Shown one piece after another: positions 8,551 through 15,901 of a stretch of DNA of 60,865 nucleotides. Source of the stretch: Acidobacteriota bacterium (GTDB lineage Bacteria > Acidobacteriota > Thermoanaerobaculia > UBA5066 > Gp7-AA6); NCBI GenBank assembly GCA_027307335.1, contig DAHUXD010000046.1, forward strand, positions 1 to 60,865, read 5' to 3'. The notes under the pieces were generated by a model. That model did not search any database and had not been told where the DNA came from. It worked only from the letters and a program-made list of their open reading frames with translations. Within the stretch, counting starts at the first letter, position 1, and each line of letters starts with the position of its first letter. The position numbers and the translations under genes were made by a program.

Positions 8551-9227
8551 CCCGCGCGGCCCGAATCGCCGCGGCCGCGATCGCCGCCGCGTCGCTCCTC
8601 CTCGCCGCCGCCTGCGCCTCCAAGAAGCCCCCACGGCCCGCCGCCCGTCCCGCTCCCCCGCCGGCGCTTGCCCCGAACTGGACCGAGGAAGGCGTCGCGT
8701 CGTGGTACGGCGGCGGCGACGGGTTCGACGGCAAGCCGACGGCCTCGGGAGAGATCTTCGACGCCTCCAAGCTCACGGCCGCGCACCGCGAGCTGCCGCT
8801 CGGCTCGATCGTCGACGTCACGAGCCTCGACTCGAACCGCACGGTCCGGGTGCGCATCAACGACCGCGGGCCGTTCGCGCACGGCCGCATCATCGACCTC
8901 TCGCAGGCGGCGGCGCGGGAGATCGCGATGCTCGGACCGGGCACGGCCCGCGTCCGCCTCGTTCTCGTCGCCGAGGGGATCGTGATCGAGCCGACCTCGT
9001 CGAACGGTCTCTGGGCGGTGCAGGTCGGCTCGTTCGCCGAGAGGCCCCGAGCCGACCGGCACGCGGCCCGCGTGCGCACGGCCGGGTACACGGTGTACTT
9101 CGAGTCCTTCAAGGGGCTGACGCGCGTGAAGGTCGGGCCGCTCGACTCGCGCGCCGACGCGGAAGCCGCGCTCGCCGCGCTCGAGCAGGCGGGGTTCGAG
9201 GGAATCGTGGTGGCGGCGAACAAGTAG
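8547..9227 (+). CDS. rlpA: RlpA-like septal lipoprotein (DPBB + SPOR)
   Basis: 226 residues from a GTG that overlaps the purB stop. A lipoprotein signal (IAAASLLLAAAC, Cys near 27) is followed by a short Pro-rich linker. The double-psi beta-barrel domain spans about 50-145 (GVASWYGGG, TAAHRELPLGS, INDRGPF); its His and Asp match the catalytic pair of lytic-transglycosylase RlpA. A SPOR domain, which binds denuded glycan strands at division sites, fills about 152-226 (LWAVQVGSF, RVKVGPLDSRADAEAAL). It would act at the outer membrane facing the periplasm. Confidence 0.92.
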   Translation: MTRAARIAAAAIAAASLLLAAACASKKPPRPAARPAPPPALAPNWTEEGVASWYGGGDGFDGKPTASGEIFDASKLTAAHRELPLGSIVDVTSLDSNRTVRVRINDRGPFAHGRIIDLSQAAAREIAMLGPGTARVRLVLVAEGIVIEPTSSNGLWAVQVGSFAERPRADRHAARVRTAGYTVYFESFKGLTRVKVGPLDSRADAEAALAALEQAGFEGIVVAANK

Positions 9228-9256
9228 CCGAACGTCGACGCTTCGGGCCCGTCGCG

Positions 9257-9262
9257 TAGAAT
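9257..9262 (+). promoter_or_regulatory. -10-like hexamer before the ABC transporter genes
   Basis: TAGAAT sits 10 bases before the ATG at 9273 and there is no ribosome-binding site, which fits a leaderless or nearly leaderless transcript. No clear -35 element. Confidence 0.45.
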
Positions 9263-9272
9263 CCCGCCTCCG

Positions 9273-10205
9273 ATGTCGACTTCCGCTCCCTCGGCCATCG
9301 TCTGCCGCGGACTGAAGAAGCACTACGGCGACGTGCGCGCCGTCGACGGCCTCGACCTCGAGGTGCGCGCGGGCGAGTGCTTCGGCCTGCTCGGTCCGAA
9401 CGGCGCCGGCAAGACGACGACGATCGAGATCCTCGAGGGCCTGACGAAGCCGGACGAGGGCGACGTCGTCGTGCTCGGCCGCCGCTGGGGAAGCCAGGAG
9501 CGGGAGCTCCGCGAGCGCCTCGGCGTCTCGCTCCAGGAGAGCCGGCTGACCGAGAAGCTCACGGTGTACGAGACGCTTTCGCTCTTCCGATCCTTCTACG
9601 CCCGGGGCCGCGACCCCGAGCTTCTCCTCGAGGACCTCTCGCTCGAGGAGAAGCGGGACGCGCGCGTCGGCAAGCTGTCGGGCGGCCAGCGCCAGCGCCT
9701 CGCGGTCGCGTGCGCGCTCGCCGGCGACCCGGAGCTGCTCTTCCTGGACGAGCCGACGACCGGCCTCGATCCGCAGAGCCGGCTCCAGCTCTGGGAGCGC
9801 ATCGCGGCGTACAAGGAGGCCGGCCGCACCGTGCTCCTCACGACCCACTACATGGAGGAGGCCGAGCGGCTCTGCGAGCGCGTCGCCGTCGTCGACCACG
9901 GGCGGATCATCGCGCAGGGCGCTCCGGCCGACCTGATCGCGGGACTCGGCGCCCCCCACATCCTCGAGCTCGCGACCGACCCGGCGGTCGGCGCCGACGT
10001 CTTCAAGGGCGTGCGGGGCCTGCGGGACCCGCGCCAGCGTGACGGCCGCTGGCAGCTCGCCGTCGCGTCGCTCGCCGAGGCCGTGCCCGCGCTCGTCGAC
10101 GCCCTCGAGGGCGCCGGCGCGAAGCTCGTGTCGCTGTCGACGCACCGCGCCACGCTCGAGGACGTCTTCATCGCGCTGACCGGCCGGGAGCTCCGCGATG
10201 AGTGA
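9273..10205 (+). CDS. ABC transporter ATP-binding subunit (ABC-2/DrrA-like)
   Basis: 310 residues, one nucleotide-binding domain plus a C-terminal extension typical of drug/lipid exporters of the DrrA/CcmA type. Walker A is GPNGAGKTT near 42, the signature LSGGQRQRLAVA near 133, Walker B LLFLDEPTTGLDP near 153, and the H-loop LTTHYMEEAERL near 190. It overlaps the permease gene by 8 bases and powers it. Substrate cannot be read from the sequence. Confidence 0.95.
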   Translation: MSTSAPSAIVCRGLKKHYGDVRAVDGLDLEVRAGECFGLLGPNGAGKTTTIEILEGLTKPDEGDVVVLGRRWGSQERELRERLGVSLQESRLTEKLTVYETLSLFRSFYARGRDPELLLEDLSLEEKRDARVGKLSGGQRQRLAVACALAGDPELLFLDEPTTGLDPQSRLQLWERIAAYKEAGRTVLLTTHYMEEAERLCERVAVVDHGRIIAQGAPADLIAGLGAPHILELATDPAVGADVFKGVRGLRDPRQRDGRWQLAVASLAEAVPALVDALEGAGAKLVSLSTHRATLEDVFIALTGRELRDE

Positions 10206-11238
10206 GCGCCAGCACCCGCTCGTCGCGCTGACGCGCACGCGCCTGCTCGAGTTCGTCCGCGAGCCCGAGGCGCTCTTCTGGGTCTTCATGTTCCCGGTCC
10301 TGATGGCGCTCGTGCTCGGCTTCGCGTTCCGCGACCGGCCTCCCGACCCGATCCCGGTCGGCGTCGCGGCCGGCCCCCCGGCCGCGGAGCTCTCGACGGC
10401 GCTCTCGCGCGCGGGCACGGTGAAGGCCGCCGTGTATCCCGACGTCGCGGCCGGGCTCGAGGCGCTCCGCACCGGGAAGATCGCGCTCCTCGTCGAGGAC
10501 CGGGCGACGCTCGTGTACCATTTCGACCCCACGCGGCCCGATGCCCGCCTCGCGCGTCTCGAGGTCGACGACGCGATCCAGCGCGCGCGCGGCCGCCGCG
10601 ATGCTTCGCCCGCGGCGGAGGCGCTCGTCCACGAGAAGGGGTCCCGCTACATCGACTTCCTGGTGCCCGGCATTCTGGGACTCAACCTCATGGGCACCGG
10701 CATCTGGGGCATCGGCTTCTCGATCGTCAACGCGCGCCTGAAGAAGACGCTGAAGCTGATGACGGCGACGCCCATGCGCCACGCGGACTACCTGCTCGCC
10801 CAGATGCTGTCGCGCTTCGTGTTCCTGGTCCTCGAGGTCGCGGTGATCCTCGCGTTCGGGGTCGCCGTGTTCGGCGTGCCGATCCGGGGGTCGCTCGTCG
10901 TGCTCGTGCTCCTCACGTTCCTGGGCGCGCTCTGCTTCGGCGGCATGGGCCTCCTGGTCGCCTCCCGGGCGCGCACGCTCGAGGCGGCCAACGGCCTCAT
11001 GAACCTCGTGATGGTGCCCATGTGGCTCTTATCGGGAGTCTTCTTCTCCTCGGAGCGCTTCCCGAAGGCGGTGCAGCCGCTGGTCCAGGCCCTGCCGCTG
11101 ACGGCCCTGAACAACGCGCTCCGCGCCGTCATGCTCGAGGGCCGGTCCGCCGCGGCGATCGCGGGCGAGGCCGCCATCGTGGCGGCCTGGGGCCTCGCCT
11201 CCTTCGCCGCCGCGCTGAAGATCTTCCGCTGGCAGTAG
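10198..11238 (+). CDS. ABC-2 type exporter permease
   Basis: 346 residues. One N-terminal membrane helix (about 18-40, FWVFMFPVLMALVLGFAF) is followed by an extracytoplasmic domain of about 130 residues and then five C-terminal helices from about 160 onward (FLVPGILGLNLMGTG, VFLVLEVAVILAFGVAVF, SLVVLVLLTFLGAL, LVMVPMWLLSGVFFS). This is the standard ABC2_membrane_3 layout. It forms an exporter with the preceding ATPase, probably as two ATPases and two permeases. Confidence 0.93.
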   Translation: MSERQHPLVALTRTRLLEFVREPEALFWVFMFPVLMALVLGFAFRDRPPDPIPVGVAAGPPAAELSTALSRAGTVKAAVYPDVAAGLEALRTGKIALLVEDRATLVYHFDPTRPDARLARLEVDDAIQRARGRRDASPAAEALVHEKGSRYIDFLVPGILGLNLMGTGIWGIGFSIVNARLKKTLKLMTATPMRHADYLLAQMLSRFVFLVLEVAVILAFGVAVFGVPIRGSLVVLVLLTFLGALCFGGMGLLVASRARTLEAANGLMNLVMVPMWLLSGVFFSSERFPKAVQPLVQALPLTALNNALRAVMLEGRSAAAIAGEAAIVAAWGLASFAAALKIFRWQ

Positions 11239-11291
11239 GACGCCCGCCCGCCGTATTCTTCGCGGTCGTCGCCCCCGGGTCGGAGGTCTCG

Positions 11292-12299
11292 ATGGAAACG
11301 CTCGTCGTCAACCAGACCGAAGTGCCTCGCCTCCTGCCGATGAAGGAGTGCATCGAGGTGATGGCCCGCGCGTTCGCGGCGCTCGGCCGGGGGGAAGCCA
11401 CGATGCCCCAGCGCCAGATCGTGTGGCTCCCCGACCGGACCGGCGCGCTCGGCCTGATGCCCGCGCACCTCTCCGCCCTCGGCGCCGTCGGCGTGAAGGC
11501 CGTGACCTTCTTTCCGCGCAACGAGGGCACCGACATCGACTCGCACCAGGGCGCCGTGCTGCTCTTCGAGACGGGACGCGGCCGCCTTCTCGCCGTGATC
11601 GACGCCACGTCGGTCACCGCGATCCGGACGGCCGCCGTCAGCGGTCTCGCGACGCGGCTTCTCGCGAAGCCCGACGCGGGCGACCTCGCGCTCGTCGGCT
11701 CCGGCGTCCAGGCGCGCACGCACCTCGAGGCGATGCTCCTGGTCCGGGCGATCCGCCGGGTCCGCGTGGCGAGCAAGACCTTCGACAAGGCGAAGTCCTT
11801 CGCGGACCGCGAGGCGAAGCGCCACGGCATCGCGGTCACGCCCTGCGCCACGGTCCGCGAGGCGGTCGAGGGCGCCGACATCGTGTGCGCGGCGACCTCG
11901 TCGCGCGAGCCGGTCGTGCTCGGCGAGTGGCTCTCGCCCGGCGCGCACGTCAACGCGGTCGGCTCGAGCGTCGCGGCGGCCCGCGAGCTCGACGGCGCCG
12001 CCATCGCACGATCGCGCCTCTTCGTCGACCGGCGCGAGGCCGCGCTCGCCGAGGCCGGCGACTTCCTGCTCGCGCGCGCCGAGGGCGCGGTCGGCGACGA
12101 TCACATCGCCGGCGAGCTCGGCGAGGTCCTCCTCGGCGCGGTCGAGGGCCGCCGCGACGCGAGCGAGATCACCGCGTTCAAGGCGGTCGGGCTCGCCGTC
12201 GAGGACGTCGCGGCCGCCCAGCACATCTACGGCAAGGCGCGCGGCTCGAGCGCGGGCCGTTTCCTCGAGTTCGGAGGCCACCGCGGCGAAGCCGACTGA
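11292..12299 (+). CDS. Ornithine cyclodeaminase / mu-crystallin family protein (EutC-like)
   Basis: 335 residues. The family binds NAD(P) and covers ornithine cyclodeaminase, alanine dehydrogenase, ketimine reductases and EutC of hydroxyectoine breakdown. The dinucleotide motif is ALVGSGVQARTH near 135-146. The substrate-side block GVKAVTFFPRN near 70 and ATSVTAIRTAAVSG near 105 match the family. A good ribosome site (GGAGGT) precedes the ATG. It is directly followed by a threonine-dehydratase-like gene, the gene pairing seen for EutC and EutB, but no other ectoine genes are near. The exact substrate is therefore open. Confidence 0.85.
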   Translation: METLVVNQTEVPRLLPMKECIEVMARAFAALGRGEATMPQRQIVWLPDRTGALGLMPAHLSALGAVGVKAVTFFPRNEGTDIDSHQGAVLLFETGRGRLLAVIDATSVTAIRTAAVSGLATRLLAKPDAGDLALVGSGVQARTHLEAMLLVRAIRRVRVASKTFDKAKSFADREAKRHGIAVTPCATVREAVEGADIVCAATSSREPVVLGEWLSPGAHVNAVGSSVAAARELDGAAIARSRLFVDRREAALAEAGDFLLARAEGAVGDDHIAGELGEVLLGAVEGRRDASEITAFKAVGLAVEDVAAAQHIYGKARGSSAGRFLEFGGHRGEAD

Positions 12300-12360
12300 G
12301 CCCCTCGCCCCCGTCTCCCTCGACGAGATCCTGGCCGCTCGCCGGCGCGTCGCCGGGTTC

Positions 12361-13275
12361 GTGGTCCGCACGCCGCTGCTGCGCCTCGCCGTCGACGGAC
12401 CCGCCGAGATCTTCCTCAAGGTCGAGGCGCTCCAGCCGATCGGGTCCTTCAAGCTGCGCGGCGCCGGCAATGCGATCGCGCTCGCCGACCCCGCCGCGCT
12501 CGAGCGCGGCGTCTGGACCGCCTCGGCCGGCAACATGGCGCAGGGCGTGGCGTGGAACGCGAAGCGGCTCGGCATCCCGTGCACCGTGGTCGTCCCGGAC
12601 CACGCGCCGCGCGCGAAGCTCGACGCGATCGAGCGGCTGGGCGGGCGCATCATCCCGGTCCCGGTCGAGCGCTGGTGGCGCGTGCTCGAGGACCACGGCT
12701 ACCCCGGCATCGAGGGGCTCTTCATTCACCCGGTCTCGGACCCGGCGGTGATCGCCGGCAACGGCACGATCGGGCTCGAGATCCTCGAGGACCTCCCGGA
12801 CGTCGACACCGTGCTCGTGCCCTGGGGCGGCGGCGGGCTGTCGTGCGGGATCGCCGCGGCGTTGCGCGTCCTCCGGCCGGAGGCGCGCGTCTTCGCCGCC
12901 GAGATCGAGACGGCGGCGCCGCTCGCGCCGTCGCTCGCCGCGGGCCGTCCCGTCGGCGTCGAGTACCGGGCGAGCTTCGTCGACGGGATCGGCGCGAAGA
13001 GCCTCCTTCCCGAGATGTGGCCGATGGCGCGGGAGATCCTCGCGGGTTCGTTCGTGGTGTCGCTCGAGGAGACCAAAGCGGCGATGGGTATGCTGGTCTC
13101 TCGCGCGCGCGTCGTCGCGGAGGGGGCCGGCGCGGTGCCGGTGGCGGCGGCGCTCTCCGGGCGCGCCGGCCGCGGCCGGATCGTCTGCGTCGTCTCCGGC
13201 GGCAACATCGACCGCGAGAAGCTCGCGGAAATTCTCGCGGAAACCCCTCTCCCTCCGGGAGAGGCGAAGGGGTGA
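12361..13275 (+). CDS. Threonine dehydratase-like PLP enzyme (EutB-like)
   Basis: At least 304 residues, fold type II PLP enzyme: Schiff-base Lys in PIGSFKLRGAGNA, phosphate-binding GGGGLSCG, cofactor loop SAGNMAQG, and SGGNID near the end. It probably deaminates a beta-hydroxy amino acid (Ser, Thr or a derivative). The GTG at 12361 is the only standard start downstream of the preceding stop, yet family-like sequence (VSLDEILAARRRVAGF) continues in frame up to about 12310, so the true start is probably a non-standard codon (for example CTG at 12331) coupled to the upstream gene. The last dozen codons (TPLPPGEAKG) lie in a dispersed palindromic repeat. Confidence 0.87.
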   Translation: MVRTPLLRLAVDGPAEIFLKVEALQPIGSFKLRGAGNAIALADPAALERGVWTASAGNMAQGVAWNAKRLGIPCTVVVPDHAPRAKLDAIERLGGRIIPVPVERWWRVLEDHGYPGIEGLFIHPVSDPAVIAGNGTIGLEILEDLPDVDTVLVPWGGGGLSCGIAAALRVLRPEARVFAAEIETAAPLAPSLAAGRPVGVEYRASFVDGIGAKSLLPEMWPMAREILAGSFVVSLEETKAAMGMLVSRARVVAEGAGAVPVAAALSGRAGRGRIVCVVSGGNIDREKLAEILAETPLPPGEAKG

Positions 13276-13282
13276 GGGGCGC
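13244..13282. repeat. Dispersed palindromic repeat, copy 1 (inside gene 3' end)
   Basis: The core ccctctccctccgggagagg is a palindrome, followed by a ggggtgaggggc flank. Its reverse complement closely matches 26957-26997 and, less closely, 48136-48180. This copy supplies the stop codon and last codons of the threonine-dehydratase-like gene. Confidence 0.65.
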
Positions 13283-13300
13283 CCCCGTGCAAGTCTGGAG

Positions 13301-13852
13301 CTAGAACCGCCAGCCGGCGAGGAAGACCAGGCAGTTCAGGCCGAGGTTCGGCAGCTCGGTGCCGGCGTTCGAGACGTGGGAGTACCGGGCCTCGAACGTC
13401 CAGGCCTGCGTGTCCGTGACCGCGCCCCGGAGACCGACGGCGGCCTCGATGAGGAAGTTGAAGCGCCGGTCGATCTCGTCGAGCTGCGTCAGGTCGGTCC
13501 ATCCGAGGCCGACTCCCAGATAAGCGTACGGCCGGATCGCCGAGCGTCTCGGCGCGTTGTACCGCGCCCCGACCGGCACCACGCCGACCATGTAGCCCTC
13601 GGGCGAGAGGTAACGGGCGACGTGCGCCTCGGCGACGTACTCGAAGCGCGACCCGAGGCGGATCCCCACGTTCGGCTCGAAGAGGAACAGGGATTCGCGC
13701 GAACGGCCGCCGTTCGGACTGAACGAGAACCCGTACCCGGCCTGGAGTCCCCACTCCGGCGGCCTCCCTTCCGGAATCGGCGGGGGCGCCTCCTCGGCCG
13801 CGGCGGCCGCGCCGACGAGGAGGAGCGCGGCGGCCGCGAGCGCGCGTCTCAT
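13301..13852 (-). CDS. PagL-like lipid A deacylase / acyloxyacyl hydrolase family outer membrane protein
   Basis: 183 residues: signal peptide at 1-20 (LAAAALLLVGAAAAA) and an eight-strand-sized beta-barrel. The motif ARYSHVSNAG at about 155-164 carries the His-x-Ser-Asn of PagL, an outer-membrane esterase that removes the 3-O acyl chain of lipid A. The protein ends in a Phe (LAGWRF), as outer membrane barrels do. The catalytic Glu of PagL cannot be assigned with certainty. The ATG overlaps the fpg stop (ATGA), an odd pairing of DNA repair with envelope remodelling. Confidence 0.8.
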   Translation of the reverse strand: MRRALAAAALLLVGAAAAAEEAPPPIPEGRPPEWGLQAGYGFSFSPNGGRSRESLFLFEPNVGIRLGSRFEYVAEAHVARYLSPEGYMVGVVPVGARYNAPRRSAIRPYAYLGVGLGWTDLTQLDEIDRRFNFLIEAAVGLRGAVTDTQAWTFEARYSHVSNAGTELPNLGLNCLVFLAGWRF

Positions 13853-14748
13853 CCGCGCTTCTTCTCCTCGAGCTCCTCCAGCGTCTTCGGCCAGTCTCCC
13901 CGCAGGAGCTGCGAGAGCGCGCGGTCGGCGAGGAGCTTGCCGCCGGTCTGGCAGGTCGGGCAGTAGTTCGCCTCGTTCTCGGCGTAGACGATGCGCTGGA
14001 CCGGCGTGCCGCAGTCGGGGCACGGCTTCCCGTAGCGGCCGTGCACGGCCATCCCCTCGCGGAAGGCCGTGACCTTCTCCGGGAACGCCCGCTCGGCGTC
14101 TCGCCGGAAGCGCCCGGTCCACTCCCCGAGGACGGAGCGGACCGCATCGTGGAGCCGCGCGATCTCGCCGTCGGTCAGCCGGCTCGTGAGCTTCGCGGGC
14201 GAGAGCTTCGCGCGGTGCAGGATCTCGTCGGAGTACGCGTTGCCGATCCCCGAGAACAGCCGCGGATCGGTCAGCGCGCGCTTCAGAGTGTGGTTCTCGC
14301 GCGTCAGCGCCGCGCGGAACGCGGCCGCGTCCGCCTCGAGGACCTCGAGCCCGCCGCGATCGAACGCGGCGAGCGCGGGCCGCCCCGAGACGACGTGGAG
14401 GGACGCCCGCTTCTTCGCGCTCGCCTCGGAGAGGACGAGCGACCCCTTCGGGAAGTCGAGGGCGAGGAGCGCGCCGCGGCCCCCGACGCGGACTCCCCGT
14501 TTCCGCCAGTGCAGCCGCCCCGCGATCATCAGGTGGAGCACGAGGTAGAGGTCGCCTTCGAGCGCGAAGACGAGTCGCTTCCCCAACCGCTCGAGCCCGG
14601 TCACGCGGCGGCCCTCGGCGTCCGAAACGGGCGGCGCGATCGAGCGCAGCAGAAACGGACTGCCGAGCCGGACCGACTCGAGACGCTCTCCCGCGACGCG
14701 GGACTCGAGGGCCGTGAGGTAAGCGAGGATGTCCGGCAGCTCGGGCAA
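13849..14748 (-). CDS. mutM: Formamidopyrimidine-DNA glycosylase
   Basis: 299 residues. It excises oxidised purines such as 8-oxoguanine and then cleaves the abasic site. The N-terminus MPELPD supplies the catalytic Pro and Glu after Met removal; the family usual is PELPEV. A helix-two-turn-helix region (SGIGNAYSDEILHRAKLSP) lies near 165-185, and a C-terminal zinc finger CPDC-x16-CPTC near 245-270 is intact. A tail of about 30 residues follows the zinc finger. The start codon is TTG at 14748, fixed by the need for Pro at position 2. Confidence 0.93.
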   Translation of the reverse strand: MPELPDILAYLTALESRVAGERLESVRLGSPFLLRSIAPPVSDAEGRRVTGLERLGKRLVFALEGDLYLVLHLMIAGRLHWRKRGVRVGGRGALLALDFPKGSLVLSEASAKKRASLHVVSGRPALAAFDRGGLEVLEADAAAFRAALTRENHTLKRALTDPRLFSGIGNAYSDEILHRAKLSPAKLTSRLTDGEIARLHDAVRSVLGEWTGRFRRDAERAFPEKVTAFREGMAVHGRYGKPCPDCGTPVQRIVYAENEANYCPTCQTGGKLLADRALSQLLRGDWPKTLEELEEKKRG

Positions 14749-14839
14749 GAGAAAAGAGCTTAGACCCTGCGGCGGGGGGACGCCGCATCGGAATCGGGGC
14801 CCGCAAAAGCGGGGCCGGATTCCGAAAAGACGCGTCGCG

Positions 14840-15901
14840 CTATGCCAGCTCGGCCGGAGGCTTCGTCATCAGGCGCGCGCGGCGCTCGCTCCGCTCGAGG
14901 GCGAGGCGCACGAGCTCGTCGAGGAGCCCGGGCAGCGGCAGCCCGCTCGCCTCCCAGAGCTTCGGGTACATCGAGATCGCCGTAAAGCCGGGCAGCGTGT
15001 TGATCTCGTTGACGAGGACGCGCCCGCTGCCCCGCTCGAGGAAGAAATCCACACGCGCCATCCCCGACACCCCGCACACCCGGAAGACTTCGACCGCGAG
15101 GCGCCGCGTCTCCTCGGCGACCGCGGCGGGCACGTCGGCGGGGATGCGGAGCTGCGCCTTGTCGTCGCGGTACTTGTCGTCGTAGTCGTAGAACTCGTGT
15201 CCCGGAATGACCTCGCCCGGGATCGAGGCGCGCGGCTCCGCGTTCCCGAGGACCGCGCACTCGAGCTCGCGGGCGTCGATCCCCTCCTCCACGAGCACGC
15301 GCTCGTCGTAGCGGAAGGCGTTCGCCGCGGCCGCGGCGAGATCCTCGCGCCGCTTGACCTTGGTCACACCGACGGACGATCCGCCGTTGGCGGGCTTGAC
15401 GAAGAGCGGCAGCGGCAGACCGGCGGCGCGGGCGAGATCGCCCGGCCCGTGCAGCACGACGGCGCGCGGCGTGGGGATCCCGGCGTCGCGCAGGAGGGCC
15501 TTGAAGACCCCCTTGTCCATGCCGACCGCGGAGGCCGTGACCCCCGCCCCGACGTACGGCACGCCGAGCGTCTCGAGGAAGCCCTGCAGCGCGCCGTCCT
15601 CGCCGGTCGTGCCGTGGACGATCGGGAACACGACGTCGATACGGCCGGGCGCGACCTCCGCCGGCACGACCGCGGTGCCCGCCGGGTCGGCCGTCCGGAA
15701 GCGCTCCGGCACCGGCCCCGATGCGAGCAGCGCTCCCGACTCCGAGGGCGGCAGGAAGCGGCCGGTCTCGCTGATCGCGATCGGGACCACCTCGTAGCGC
15801 GCGGCGTCGAAGGCGCCCGCAATCGTGCGCGCGGAGACGCGCGAGACCTCCCGCTCGACCGACTTGCCCCCGAACAGGACGGCGACGCGAAGCCGCGTCA
15901 C
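14840..15901 (-). CDS. ddl: D-alanine--D-alanine ligase
   Basis: 353 residues, ATP-grasp ligase joining two D-Ala for peptidoglycan. N-terminal VLFGGKSVEREVS binds the first D-Ala. PIVHGTTGEDGALQGF near 95, LFVKPANGGSSVGVTKV near 160, EVIPGHEFYDYDDKY near 225 and VNEINTLPGFT near 305 are all canonical. The start is a GTG that overlaps the serA stop (GTGA). Its place at the end of a serine-biosynthesis run is unusual but compact. Confidence 0.95.
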   Translation of the reverse strand: MTRLRVAVLFGGKSVEREVSRVSARTIAGAFDAARYEVVPIAISETGRFLPPSESGALLASGPVPERFRTADPAGTAVVPAEVAPGRIDVVFPIVHGTTGEDGALQGFLETLGVPYVGAGVTASAVGMDKGVFKALLRDAGIPTPRAVVLHGPGDLARAAGLPLPLFVKPANGGSSVGVTKVKRREDLAAAAANAFRYDERVLVEEGIDARELECAVLGNAEPRASIPGEVIPGHEFYDYDDKYRDDKAQLRIPADVPAAVAEETRRLAVEVFRVCGVSGMARVDFFLERGSGRVLVNEINTLPGFTAISMYPKLWEASGLPLPGLLDELVRLALERSERRARLMTKPPAELA

